A stretch of DNA of 33,286 bases from Oscillatoriales cyanobacterium USR001 (GCA_001698425.1 MBRE01000040.1:90686-123971); one strand, 5' to 3'; positions 8,133-16,662 are shown, counted from the stretch's first letter. Notes: a model not told the origin generated them from the sequence alone. Translations and numbers: made by a program.

Positions 8133-8507
8133 ATGTCTATTCCTCAACTAAAGCCCGTTGACGAGAAAGAAGCCAAAGTCTATGCGCCCTTCTGCCAGGA
8201 AACTAGGCGGAGGTTTTTACCTCTGGCGATCGCCCTCTACAAACAGAAAACCTTGGAAGGTGCAAGAAAAATTGATGGCGGCGAAGACATTCCCTTTGTT
8301 GCCAGTTGGAATGTCTCCTCACTGCCAATTGACTTAACTCGCTGTCGAGTGCTATTCGATGGTAATGCAGAGCTTAGTTATGAGATAACTCTACAAAGTT
8401 CAGAGTTTGTCAATTTTTTAATCGATGTACTTCTAACTTTTCAGCGGACTCGAATGGTAGATTTTTCCAAAGCATTTTACCGCAAGCTGATGCGTCTGGA
8501 CGAATAA
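8133..8507 (+). CDS. Conserved hypothetical protein, 124 residues
   Basis: No known domain is recognised. It is a soluble protein with an N-terminal helix (QETRRRFLPLAIALYKQK), a beta-like middle (IPFVASWNVSSLPIDLTRCRVLFDGNAELSYEITL) and a C-terminal helical region (EFVNFLIDVLLTFQRT). Composition and HIP1 use match the neighbouring core genes, so it looks like a resident cyanobacterial gene and not a recent import. It stands alone on its strand, with a tandem-repeat region downstream. Confidence 0.65.
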   Translation: MSIPQLKPVDEKEAKVYAPFCQETRRRFLPLAIALYKQKTLEGARKIDGGEDIPFVASWNVSSLPIDLTRCRVLFDGNAELSYEITLQSSEFVNFLIDVLLTFQRTRMVDFSKAFYRKLMRLDE

Positions 8508-8534
8508 AGTTGGCGAGAGCAGGCGATCGAACCC

Positions 8535-8614
8535 ACAATGTACACCTGAAACAATGTACATCTGAAACAATGTACATCTGAAACAATGTACACCTGAAAC
8601 AATGTACACCTGAA
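8535..8614. repeat. Five 16-bp tandem repeats with TGTACA palindrome
   Basis: Five direct copies of ACAATGTACAYCTGAA (Y = C, T, T, C, C) run without spacers from 8535 to 8614, followed by a partial ACACAATGG. Each contains the palindrome TGTACA. The array lies in the 274-base gap before the P-loop/DRTGG gene (ATG/GTG at 8737/8782). Confidence 0.9.
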
Positions 8615-8781
8615 ACACAATGGTAACGATCTCAATACATATACCTAAACGAATCCTGTTCAATCTACCCCCGAATTCAGGAAAGTGCTGTATTATCAGA
8701 ACATAAGTCAGAAAACTCTGTGTCTTCAAACCAGAGATGGATGACAACACCATTTACAAGTGGAAATTGAGGAGTGAGGGC

Positions 8782-9852
8782 GTGGCGAAATCCGCCAATT
8801 ATTTGCTAATTGGATCGACTGAAGCTTATAGCGGCAAGTCTGCGATCGCCTTGGGACTGATTTTTCAGTGCCAGGCAAAAGGACTAAACATCGGCTATGG
8901 CAAACCCCTGGGAACCTATTTTAACGAAGATCCCACCAATGGGGCAGATCAAGATGTGCAATTCGTTGCCCAGACACTGAAACTTTCAGGTCCCCAGTTA
9001 CAACCAACTCTGTTGTTACTGGATGAAGTAACGGTACACAAACGGCTACAAGGTGAAGATCGGACAGATTACCGTCAGTCTCTAACCCGCTACGTCCAAG
9101 CACAAGACCCTGGATTGGTGCTTTTGGAGGGACCGGCTAATTTAGAAGAGGGAACTTTGTTTAACTTGTCAGTACCTCAAATAGCTGAGGCAATTGAGTC
9201 CTCGGTGCTTTTGGTAGTGCGTCCAGTTAATCAATTTATTGATGCTCTGCTATCGGCAAAGTCTCGCTTAGGCGATCGCTTAGTCGGTGTGGTGATTAAT
9301 GACGTTCCCTCCGAGCAACTAGAATTTATCACCAGCATGGTGCGACCATTTCTGGAAGCCCAGCAGATTCCTGTTTTGGGAACTTTGCCCAGAAGTGCTT
9401 TACTCCGCAGTGTCAGCGTCAACGAGCTAAGACAGCAGTTGAAAGCTGAGGTGCTTTGCCGTCCAGACCGTTTGGACTTGATGGTGGAATGCCTATCTAT
9501 TGGTGCAATGAATGTCAGTTCGGCGCTCAAATATTTCCGCAAGGCCAGAAATATGGCAGTCGTTACGGGGGGCGATCGCACCGACATTCAACTAGCAGCA
9601 CTGGAAAGCTCAACTCAATGCTTGGTTTTGACGGGACATCTCCCTCCCTCTCCCCTAGTTCTGAGCCGCGCTGAAGAGGTCGAAATTCCCGTTCTATCCG
9701 TTGATTTGGATACCCTGACAACGGTGGAAATTATTGACAAAGCCTTCGGCAGCGTCCGCCTCCATGAACCGCTTAAGGTAGAGTGCATCACTCAATTAAT
9801 GGCAGAACATTTTGACATTAATAGATTGATGGCTGCTTTGGGAAAAGTGTAG
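8782..9852 (+). CDS. BioD-like P-loop plus DRTGG domain protein (phosphotransacetylase family)
   Basis: The 356-residue protein has an N-terminal dethiobiotin-synthetase-like P-loop domain with Walker A GSTEAYSGKS (residues 11-20) and a C-terminal DRTGG domain seen at VVTGGDRTDIQLAALES and in the following TQCLVLTGHLPPSP. The same architecture, minus the catalytic PTA domain, forms the N-terminal regulatory half of long bacterial phosphotransacetylases, so a nucleotide-sensing role is likely and acetyl transfer is not. The GTG at 8782 is chosen because GAGGAG (8769-8774) stands 7 bases upstream and the product begins MAKSANYLLIGSTEAYSGKS, the usual start; the ATG at 8737 would add 15 atypical residues. 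Monocistronic. Confidence 0.85.
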   Translation: MAKSANYLLIGSTEAYSGKSAIALGLIFQCQAKGLNIGYGKPLGTYFNEDPTNGADQDVQFVAQTLKLSGPQLQPTLLLLDEVTVHKRLQGEDRTDYRQSLTRYVQAQDPGLVLLEGPANLEEGTLFNLSVPQIAEAIESSVLLVVRPVNQFIDALLSAKSRLGDRLVGVVINDVPSEQLEFITSMVRPFLEAQQIPVLGTLPRSALLRSVSVNELRQQLKAEVLCRPDRLDLMVECLSIGAMNVSSALKYFRKARNMAVVTGGDRTDIQLAALESSTQCLVLTGHLPPSPLVLSRAEEVEIPVLSVDLDTLTTVEIIDKAFGSVRLHEPLKVECITQLMAEHFDINRLMAALGKV

Positions 9853-9976
9853 CGACTCCCTAGTAATTAAATTAGTAATTTAAGCCGACGGCGAACCGTA
9901 GTCGATCGGATTTTCTTTGGCGTTTAGTTATGTAACGGTGTGGCAAGGATTCTCGTCAAGTTTCATTGAAACGGCT

Positions 9977-10660
9977 ATGTCATTTAATCCGTTATTTCGC
10001 GATCGCACAGAAGCAGGGGAGAAACTGGCCGCAGCAGTTTCCTTGGAGGTAGCTAAATTTAATGAAACCTTAGAGGAAAAAGTTAGACCGATTGTTTATG
10101 GCCTACCGAGGGGAGGTTTGCCAATCGCACTACCGATCGCCCGTCAATTGTGTTGTCCTTTAGATGTGATTGTCGCCAAAAAAATTACTCGCCCAGAGCA
10201 TCCAGAGTTAGCGATCGGTGCAGTGACGGCGGATGGTCATATTTTATGGTCAAATCAAAAGTCACGCCTTCGGGTTCCCAATACTGTATTCCAAAAAGCT
10301 CAAGAAAAAGCTCAAGAAAAAGCTCAAGCTCAGTTAATGGATTTTTCTAGCGATCGCCCTCAAATTAGCCCAATGGGTGCTTTAGCGATTATAGTTGATG
10401 ATGGTATTGCTACGGGAATGACGATCAGGGTGGCCGCTCAAGCTTTGCGGTTGCAGGAACCGATGGCTGTTTGGATTTGTGTACCTGTTGCACCGTTAGA
10501 ATTAATGGAATGTTTGTCAGGAGAATGCGATCGAACAATCATCTTAGAAACTCCCGATCCTTTTTTCAGTGTCAGCAATTTTTATGCCGAATTTCCCCAA
10601 GTTGAGACAGAAGTTGTCATTGCTTGTTTACAACAACAAACTGAGTGGCGATCGATATAA
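9977..10660 (+). CDS. Phosphoribosyltransferase family protein
   Basis: A type I phosphoribosyltransferase-fold protein of 227 residues. The PRPP-binding loop is visible as ALAIIVDDGIATGMTIRVA, and the N-terminal region carries PIVYGLPRGGLPIALPIA, the usual PPi-loop segment. A predicted flexible region contains a tandem repeat of four residues (AQEK three times), encoded by 12-bp repeats near 10299-10330. The start ATG 9977 (MSFNPLFRDRTEAG) fits the family; the open frame extends back to a TTG at 9917 without a ribosome-binding site. The family is widespread in cyanobacteria and often uncharacterised, so the accepted base or other substrate is unknown. It is followed by a small membrane-protein gene 39 bases later. 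Confidence 0.85.
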   Translation: MSFNPLFRDRTEAGEKLAAAVSLEVAKFNETLEEKVRPIVYGLPRGGLPIALPIARQLCCPLDVIVAKKITRPEHPELAIGAVTADGHILWSNQKSRLRVPNTVFQKAQEKAQEKAQAQLMDFSSDRPQISPMGALAIIVDDGIATGMTIRVAAQALRLQEPMAVWICVPVAPLELMECLSGECDRTIILETPDPFFSVSNFYAEFPQVETEVVIACLQQQTEWRSI

Positions 10661-10699
10661 TCAACTATTGTTTAATTAAAATTATTTGTGCAGTTTCCT

Positions 10700-10990
10700 A
10701 TGAGAGTTTGGCAAATTTGGTCAGAAAATTTGATTTTAGCTACTCAATATAATCCGCCTCGGTTTATTGAGTTGGTGATGTTAACTTTAGCCCTAATTTT
10801 GCTAGGAATTTGGAGCTTTACAGTGCAGTGGCCTTATTTAGTATTATGTCTCAGCTATGTAATTGGTTCATCTTTTTCAATTTTAATTCGGGAGTCTTTC
10901 AATCATTCGCCACGCATTCAGTTAACGCAAGTGACAGCGGTATTGTTATTAATTATGAGTTTCTATAGTTTTGCCACATTAATTTGGTAA
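10700..10990 (+). CDS. Small membrane protein, unrecognised
   Basis: The 96-residue protein is hydrophobic, with three predicted membrane segments (about 27-43, 48-62 and 78-94) and a basic, aromatic N terminus (MRVWQIWSENLILATQYNPPRF). No family is recognised. ATG 10700 is chosen over the GTG at 10688; neither has a good ribosome-binding site. It follows the phosphoribosyltransferase gene on the same strand and could share its transcript. Confidence 0.6.
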   Translation: MRVWQIWSENLILATQYNPPRFIELVMLTLALILLGIWSFTVQWPYLVLCLSYVIGSSFSILIRESFNHSPRIQLTQVTAVLLLIMSFYSFATLIW

Positions 10991-11020
10991 ATTAGGATAA
11001 ACAGTTTTTGACATAGCACA

Positions 11021-11036
11021 GGGGGCGATCGCCCCC
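11021..11036. terminator. Perfect GC palindrome between convergent genes
   Basis: GGGGGCGATCGCCCCC is a perfect 16-bp palindrome built on a HIP1 octamer, placed 30 bases after the + strand membrane protein and 10 bases after the terC stop on the other strand. Its place between convergent genes suggests a bidirectional terminator, but a hairpin of a perfect palindrome needs an internal loop, so this is tentative. Confidence 0.4.
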
Positions 11037-11046
11037 AATGGTTATT

Positions 11047-11820
11047 TTAGATTTCCGATTTCTGTGCTTCTTGCTCAGTCACCTTAATCCCTATTTCTGG
11101 CTGTTGACCTTCAATCACTTCCGATACTTCACTCTCCTTTAATTCAACTACAGTACGCTCCGAAAATCCCCACAAAAACACTAGAGCAATCATCGAAACT
11201 ACCAACCATTGCGGCGGGACTAAACTTTTATCAACCACTTTCAACAACAGTCTTATACCCACAAAACCCACTGTAATATAACCAGCATTTTCCAGGTGAA
11301 CAAACTCTTCCAGCCACAGGATGAATAACCCCGCCATAAATCGCAACATCACAATTCCAAGTGTCGCACCAGTGAGAATAATCCAAGTTTGGTCAGAAAT
11401 CGCGATCGCAGTGGTGACGCTATCCAGAGAAAAAGCTAAATCCGTCAGCGCAATTACCGGAATTGCTTGCCAAATATTGGCAAATCGTGCTTCTCGATTT
11501 TCTCCCTCTTCTTCAGAGGTCGAGGTGAAATGCTGGAACACTAGCCATAAAAGATAAATAGCACCCAAAAGTTCAAATTGCCAGAACTGGATCACCCAAG
11601 TAGCAGTTAAAATTAGAGCCATTCGCAGCACAAAAGCAACTATCAAACCCAAATTCAGCGCCTGACGCTGTAGCTTGCTTTCTGTCAGGCCTTTTGAGAT
11701 AGATGCCAAAGCGATCGCGTTATCCGCCGAAAGCACTGCTTCTAAAGCCACCAAAATAACTAACAAGAAAAAGGTATCAATTCCGAATTGCGAGTAAGTG
11801 TCGAGAAACTGATCTAGCAT
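11047..11820 (-). CDS. TerC family membrane protein
   Basis: The 257-residue integral membrane protein belongs to the TerC family, linked to metal (manganese or calcium) export and membrane-protein metalation. Two symmetric acidic signatures are present: EAVLSADNAIALASI in segment 1 and TDLAFSLDSVTTAIAIS in the middle, each supplying the intramembrane Asp/Asn residues expected for cation binding. About seven hydrophobic segments can be seen, with a charged cytoplasmic loop (TSEEEGENREA) and a hydrophilic C-terminal tail. Cyanobacterial and plant members act in thylakoid biogenesis and Mn homeostasis, so this role is reasonable but inferred. It is transcribed alone. Confidence 0.88.
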   Translation of the reverse strand: MLDQFLDTYSQFGIDTFFLLVILVALEAVLSADNAIALASISKGLTESKLQRQALNLGLIVAFVLRMALILTATWVIQFWQFELLGAIYLLWLVFQHFTSTSEEEGENREARFANIWQAIPVIALTDLAFSLDSVTTAIAISDQTWIILTGATLGIVMLRFMAGLFILWLEEFVHLENAGYITVGFVGIRLLLKVVDKSLVPPQWLVVSMIALVFLWGFSERTVVELKESEVSEVIEGQQPEIGIKVTEQEAQKSEI

Positions 11821-12078
11821 TAATACTTAAGACTCTATAATGTCTGAAATTGGATTTTAACACAAAGTACCTTTGACAGCATAGCTCATCTGCACCACCG
11901 ATGTCCCACCGATGTCTATGGGCTTTGTGCTAATTTTCAGAATGTGGATTCGTCTGAAGAATCCCCGCCTATGACTGACTGGGAGTGTTAAATCAACAAA
12001 TGTAACAATTTCTTCCCAAAAAGCTCAATTTATCTGAAATTAATTAAAGCTCAACCCTGTGAGTAAGGAGTTTTTCAA

Positions 12079-12174
12079 ATGTCTCTAACTGATACCCAAG
12101 TTTACATCGCTCTAGTTATCGCTTTGATTCCAGGAATTCTAGCCTTCCGGCTGTCAATGGAACTCTACAAGTAG
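12079..12174 (+). CDS. psaM: Photosystem I reaction centre subunit XII (PsaM)
   Basis: A 31-residue single-span membrane peptide beginning MSLTDTQVYIALVIALIPG and ending FRLSMELYK. This matches PsaM, a small subunit at the monomer interface of the trimeric cyanobacterial photosystem I. The whole peptide consists of a short lumen- or stroma-exposed start, one hydrophobic helix (about 8-23) and the conserved FRLSxELYK tail. A strong ribosome-binding site TAAGGAG (12064-12070) lies 8 bases before the ATG, and a hairpin with a U-run follows at once, so it is probably monocistronic. Confidence 0.95.
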   Translation: MSLTDTQVYIALVIALIPGILAFRLSMELYK

Positions 12175-12178
12175 AGCC

Positions 12179-12200
12179 GTACCCCAATCAGGGTACTTTT
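12179..12200 (+). terminator. Intrinsic terminator of psaM
   Basis: GTACCC (12179-12184) pairs with GGGTAC (12191-12196) around a 6-base loop and is followed by TTTT. It starts 4 bases after the psaM stop codon. Confidence 0.65.
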
Positions 12201-12396
12201 GCCTGTCTCGACAGTTAATTCCTTTTGATTCCTGACAATAGTTACTACCCTTGTAGGATAAATTGTTTGGTATTAAGGTGAAACTTGTAGGGACAGGTTA
12301 TTTTGTATGTATACAGCAATGCCTAAAAACCCTTCGGTTGCGTAAGCGATGATGGGTGTTCCTTTGGAAAAATTCTATGTTAAGGTATCCTAAATT

Positions 12397-12780
12397 ATGC
12401 CAGCGATGCAACCTTCTATAGCCCATCGGCAACGAGAATCAGGCGATCGCCGTTTTCAGAATAGGCGAAAGCGCAGTAAACATAATAATCCTCATCAAGC
12501 GATCGCGATTGAAAGCGTAGCTAAGTTAACGGCTAACCTCGTGCTATCTCTATTTGCGGCTTCTGCTTTGGTACAACTTTTACCCTACCACCGCTCAGTA
12601 CAAGCCAAATTACAAGAAATTCAAGGTGAAGTTAAGCTAACTCAAGGGCGGGTCGATCGCGCCAAAGCTGAATTTAACCGCAACTTTGACCCTACTCAAG
12701 CCAACACTATCATGCAAGAGCAAAGTAATCGCATTGCTCCTAATCAACGCCCAGTTGTTTGGATAGAGAATGAAAATTAA
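12397..12780 (+). CDS. slr1601-type putative cell-division membrane protein
   Basis: The 127-residue protein has a basic N-terminal tail (about 1-40), one membrane helix (about 45-63, LTANLVLSLFAASALVQLL), then a coiled-coil segment (QAKLQEIQGEVKLTQGRVDRAKAEF) and a conserved end (QANTIMQEQSNRIAPNQRPVVWI). The topology resembles FtsL/DivIC-like bitopic division proteins. The pattern ALVQLLPYHR...EVKLTQGRVD...MQEQSNR matches a conserved cyanobacterial family typified by slr1601, named as a putative cell-division protein. Function is inferred from family name and shape only. It is monocistronic; no clear Shine-Dalgarno sequence precedes the ATG. Confidence 0.8.
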   Translation: MPAMQPSIAHRQRESGDRRFQNRRKRSKHNNPHQAIAIESVAKLTANLVLSLFAASALVQLLPYHRSVQAKLQEIQGEVKLTQGRVDRAKAEFNRNFDPTQANTIMQEQSNRIAPNQRPVVWIENEN

Positions 12781-12914
12781 AAATTAATATAAGACTGGCT
12801 CTATCCGTAGGGTGTGTTAGTGCGATCGCGCTTTGAGGTTGGGGATGGGAGAGGAGACGCGATCGCTCCTAGATACATTTAGAAAACAATATTTATTCTA
12901 CTTGTCAAAATTCT

Positions 12915-15900
12915 TTAACTAAATGGAGATACATTAGCCTCATTACCTCCATTAGACTGATCTTTACCACTATAATACTTATCTCGAATTATTTTGGGTT
13001 CGTAACTTTCAAATAAATCGTCTATACTTTCTCCTAACGCTATTTTTTTGGCTTCGCAGAGCATATAATCATTTTCATCAATAGGCTCATCAATAATCAT
13101 ATCTCCTCGCTTATACCGTCCTAGTATTAGCAAATAGTTTTTCTTTAATCTAGCTGTTGGTAAAGGTTCACCATGTAAAGCTATGTACACAGCATCTATA
13201 TCACTATCTTTTACAAGATGATCGAGATTATTGTAAGCCAGAGACAACCATGTTTCTGTTGCCATAAGTCGCTCTACTAAAATGCCATTTATTGCATATT
13301 CAACCACTTTTTCCCAAGCTTCCTCATTAATTGTGGTGAAAAAACGTATAGCCCGAATACTGACCGCACGCATATATTCACTCATTTTAATACTTTGGTT
13401 TTGATAATATGCTATTAGCTTCAAAACCTCAACTAGATAACCTTGTATTGCTAGACTTTCCACAATTTGTAAGGGCTCGCGAAAAATCCAAGGTTTTTGA
13501 CACAAAATTTCAAAAATATCTTTTGCTATCTCTGTAAAACCAAATATAACCAACTTATTAACGGCAAACCGAATATATGATTTTAAGGTTCTTTCCCTTC
13601 TGATTGTTTCACGATTTTTCGGTCTTTTTTGTATTTCTTCTATTTCTTTCAAACTTTCATAAAATATAGTGATTAATTTTGTCCTTAACCTATCTTTTTC
13701 TCCTATCCACTCAGAGTTTAACTGTTTAAAATCATAAGCCCACTCTCCAATTGACATTTCACGATCGTCAGAGGGCAGATGTGGGAAATCCAATTCTCTC
13801 TCTCTTTTTAAATCATTCTGACGCTTTTTACTGTTAAATAAATATTTATATATTCTTCTGCTCAAATCTGGGACTTTGATATAAATATTGATAGAATACA
13901 GGCACTTTTGATATTGATCAATCAGGTGTCGCCACAGATCGTCATCATTTCTATAAGCTCTTGCAAATTCATTGCGGTAGCGATCATTACCAATCCATAA
14001 CCCGTTTATTACTTTCTCAAATTCTTGGTTTACTTCTGCAAACAAATCATCTTCTTTAATGCTTTCCACAAAATCTGAAACTTGATCGTATATTTCTGTC
14101 TTCTCCTTATTAAGATTCAAATTTAATTTTTCTAATTCTTTATTAAGTGTTTCTAAAACAGCGTTAACATCATCTGGATCTGGCACAAATAGGATCATGT
14201 CATCCAGGTATCGAGAAAACGTCACCTTCCACTCATTATCATTAGGTTGAGTGCCAAATCTTAGATCGAGTGGTTTTAAATAGAGGTTAGCGTAAAATGC
14301 AGAACCAATACTTCCCTGAGTAATACCGTAACCCACTTGATGCTCATCCAATTGCTTTGAAAGTAATATTTTAACTAACCAACGGATACGCTCACTTTCA
14401 GTTAAATCTTTTGTTAACTCAAGTAAAGTGTCTTGTACAATTTTTGTATAGTAAGATTCAATGTCAACACGGAGAACTACACCAGTTTCGTGTTTTTTTG
14501 CGTTTATTCGTAGGTCTGCAAGAAAACGACTGTAAGCAATAAACCAATTTTCATATAGATATTCAGTTTCACTTTCTCCTTGTGCTGCTAAACGATAAGC
14601 ATAGCTATTTCCTTGTAATCGCGATGCTTCGTTTCCTAATTTTTGAATAACTGCTGTTGAGAGAATTTCAACTTCCATTCGTGATAAACCTTTAGGGCGG
14701 GTACTTGATGAACTTTTTACAAAATTATATGAAACATAGTCTTCTTTATGTGCGTTTTCTTCTACAAAGTAAGCAATTAGTTGTTTTTGTAGTCGATCGA
14801 TATTCTCTTGGAGATTTGTTTCAAATAGGCGGATCTCCACTTCATCAAAAAGTGATTCTTCAAAAATATATTTGCGGGTACACACCCAAGCCCTTTCTAT
14901 ATTTTCTGTACTTGTCACTTGACTCCAGTCGTTATCTTTCTGTAACTTGGCACTGGTGATCGTACTGATATCGACATAAAACTCTGAAGGGTTAGGCGCT
15001 TTTATAATTTTTTTCGTGTTTCTCCAATAACTGCCAATAGGGTTTTCATAGTAAACTTCCTCTGGACTCAGTGAATTTGAATCAACATTATGATGACTAC
15101 TTTTAAATCCTTGAGCAAGTGCATCTGACATTTGTTTAACAGGCGATCTGTCTTTATCAGTACCAATCGTAATTACAGACAGACGATCTATTGGTACTTC
15201 TTCAAATAAATGTTTATAGGCAAGTGCGTATTCTTTGCTGTACTCAGCGTGATTACCAACAATTAAATCTGAGTCTATGCCTAATTTTTTTAATTCCTCA
15301 TATTGTCGCTGTTGATCTTTGTGTTGACTACTAAGCAAATCGACAACTGTAGACTGAATCATTAAAACGTGAGACAAAAACGGTTGCTGCCATTGCTCCC
15401 GCTTTTTTGATAAATAGCGTGTCACAGGAAAAACAGCCTCTCTAATACTATAAGGAGCTATATTAAATTCCAAGTTTATTTTTGATGAAACAACTTGAGG
15501 TTGTAATTTTGTAATCAACTGGTTATATATTGCTAAAGTATATTTATTTTTGTCTATACCTAAACAATAAATATTGACTGGATGTGTTATTTTTCCTTGT
15601 TCTTTTAAACGTAAAATTGTCTCCAGAAAAGCAATCGAAGCCGCTCCAGCACCACACCCAACATCCACAAAACAAAAATTCCGATTCTGGTCAAGCCAAG
15701 TCAGCAATTTTTCTGGAGTAATAATATTTTCCAAAGTGTGGATGACTTTAAAATAGTGTGTGTGGAAATAACGGCCAAATTGAGCAGCCGCACTTTTAAA
15801 AGGTTCTTTATTGTCATCACACTGACCGTAAGACATATTCTGATATCCCTTGACTTGTGGTTTAGTTGCAAGCCATTGATGTACAGAATTATAGGCATCT

Positions 15901-15935
15901 GCAATATAAGGATGAAAAGAATGATGATTGGGCAT
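12915..15935 (-). CDS. Methyltransferase-like / reverse transcriptase fusion protein, 1006 residues
   Basis: The N-terminal part (about 1-330) holds a Rossmann-like SAM-binding motif, FVDVGCGAGAAS (89-100), followed by an acidic strand end in CLGIDKNKY (124-131), and looks like a class I methyltransferase. A linker leads to a reverse transcriptase (about 415-650): SYAYR (444-448), motif A VLRVDIESYY with D491, motif B GITQGSIGSAFYANLYL (537-553), and catalytic RYLDD with D578 and D579. The last part (about 690-940) is helix-rich, like the alpha-repeat tails of Abi and unknown-group RTs. No maturase or HNH domain is seen, so it is not a group II intron protein. The first Met (15935) is kept, although no Shine-Dalgarno is evident. 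The gene is AT-rich and has no HIP1 octamer. RTs of this sort often defend against phage; that role is inferred. Confidence 0.85.
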   Translation of the reverse strand: MPNHHSFHPYIADAYNSVHQWLATKPQVKGYQNMSYGQCDDNKEPFKSAAAQFGRYFHTHYFKVIHTLENIITPEKLLTWLDQNRNFCFVDVGCGAGAASIAFLETILRLKEQGKITHPVNIYCLGIDKNKYTLAIYNQLITKLQPQVVSSKINLEFNIAPYSIREAVFPVTRYLSKKREQWQQPFLSHVLMIQSTVVDLLSSQHKDQQRQYEELKKLGIDSDLIVGNHAEYSKEYALAYKHLFEEVPIDRLSVITIGTDKDRSPVKQMSDALAQGFKSSHHNVDSNSLSPEEVYYENPIGSYWRNTKKIIKAPNPSEFYVDISTITSAKLQKDNDWSQVTSTENIERAWVCTRKYIFEESLFDEVEIRLFETNLQENIDRLQKQLIAYFVEENAHKEDYVSYNFVKSSSSTRPKGLSRMEVEILSTAVIQKLGNEASRLQGNSYAYRLAAQGESETEYLYENWFIAYSRFLADLRINAKKHETGVVLRVDIESYYTKIVQDTLLELTKDLTESERIRWLVKILLSKQLDEHQVGYGITQGSIGSAFYANLYLKPLDLRFGTQPNDNEWKVTFSRYLDDMILFVPDPDDVNAVLETLNKELEKLNLNLNKEKTEIYDQVSDFVESIKEDDLFAEVNQEFEKVINGLWIGNDRYRNEFARAYRNDDDLWRHLIDQYQKCLYSINIYIKVPDLSRRIYKYLFNSKKRQNDLKRERELDFPHLPSDDREMSIGEWAYDFKQLNSEWIGEKDRLRTKLITIFYESLKEIEEIQKRPKNRETIRRERTLKSYIRFAVNKLVIFGFTEIAKDIFEILCQKPWIFREPLQIVESLAIQGYLVEVLKLIAYYQNQSIKMSEYMRAVSIRAIRFFTTINEEAWEKVVEYAINGILVERLMATETWLSLAYNNLDHLVKDSDIDAVYIALHGEPLPTARLKKNYLLILGRYKRGDMIIDEPIDENDYMLCEAKKIALGESIDDLFESYEPKIIRDKYYSGKDQSNGGNEANVSPFS

Positions 15936-15938
15936 TTG

Positions 15939-15967
15939 TTGATTTTTTTGTCAATTTGTGATATACT
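15939..15967 (+). promoter_or_regulatory. Extended -10 promoter driving the DUF1848 remnant
   Basis: TTGATT (15939-15944) and TATACT (15962-15967) are 17 bp apart, and TGA directly precedes the -10 box, giving an extended TGn -10. Transcription would start near 15974, about 22 bases before ATG 15996. The promoter lies in the 60-base gap between the divergent RT-fusion and DUF1848 genes. Confidence 0.55.
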
Positions 15968-15995
15968 ACTTCCAGATGTCAAGCGCATAAGTCTA

Positions 15996-16430
15996 ATGAA
16001 AATTATCAGTGCCAGTCGTCGAACTGATATTCCAGCCTTCTACTCAAAGTGGTTCCTCAACCGCATTCGAGCAGGTTTTTGCCATTGGCTAAACCCATTT
16101 AGCAAACAAGTATACCGCGTCTTGCTTCAACCGGAAGACTGCTTAGCTATTGTATTTTGGACTCGCAATCCCAAGCCTTTGCTGCCACACCTAGATTTTC
16201 TGACTGATCGCGGTTACTATTTCTATTTTCATTTCACCATGATTGGTTATCCAAAAGCAATAGAGAGCAGTAATCCGCCTCTTTCGGTATCAATAGATAC
16301 TTTTAAGGAAATTTCAGAATACCTTTCTCCCGATCGAGTCCAGTGGCGATATGACCCCATTGTACTAAGCGATTTAACTCCACCTTCATTCCATCTACAA
16401 CAGTTTGACTTCCTTAGTCGTAACCTCTAA
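15996..16430 (+). pseudogene. Truncated DUF1848 (radical-SAM-like) gene
   Basis: The 144 residues read MKIISASRRTDIPAFYSKWF, then a helix with NPFSKQVYRV, then IVFWTRNPKPLLPHLDFL and RVQWRYDPIVLSD. These are the conserved N-terminal blocks of DUF1848, a family of about 300 residues whose C-terminal end carries a cysteine cluster for an Fe-S centre. Here the frame stops at TAA (16428-16430) after QFDFLSRNL. The same frame continues GYPSFVTFGR before a second stop at 16461-16463, and this resembles the family's next block (EGY...FSFVDFYGK) with residues lost. A GAA-to-TAA change plus a small deletion would explain it. The cysteine cluster is absent. The gene is divergent from the RT fusion with 60 bases between the starts. 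Confidence 0.75.
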
Positions 16431-16597
16431 GGCTATCCCTCTTTTGTCACTTTCGGTAGATAATTTTCTGGAACTAATGGTTTGTAAAGAAGACATAGAT
16501 GGAGACGATCGCACTCCATAACCTTCATTAAGTTATACAAATAATGTTCATGGTTAATTGCACCATCCTTAACATCACATTCCCCAACATAAACTAA

Positions 16598-16662
16598 TAA
16601 GTAGGTGGACATAAATAAATGCTTCTATAACTTATCTACATTAAATTATATCCACCTACTTA
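16598..16662. repeat. 65-bp imperfect inverted repeat downstream of gdhA
   Basis: The ends 16598-16621 and 16639-16662 are inverted copies over 24 bp with three mismatches; the outer 12 bp (TAAGTAGGTGGA / TCCACCTACTTA) match perfectly. It lies 18 bases past the gdhA stop and could end its transcription or be a small mobile or MITE-like remnant. Confidence 0.7.

Noticed and set aside
11957..11995. Possible IS200/IS605 right-end remnant (GAATCCCCGCC...GGGAGTGTTAAA)
   Set aside because: The hairpin is degenerate, no transposase is nearby, and only a vague resemblance to IS605 ends supports it.
12915..15935. Group II intron or diversity-generating retroelement
   Set aside because: No maturase X or HNH domain, intron ribozyme, template/variable repeats or accessory Avd gene is seen near the RT. 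The NACHT HEAT variation is not adenine-directed and is 10 kb away.
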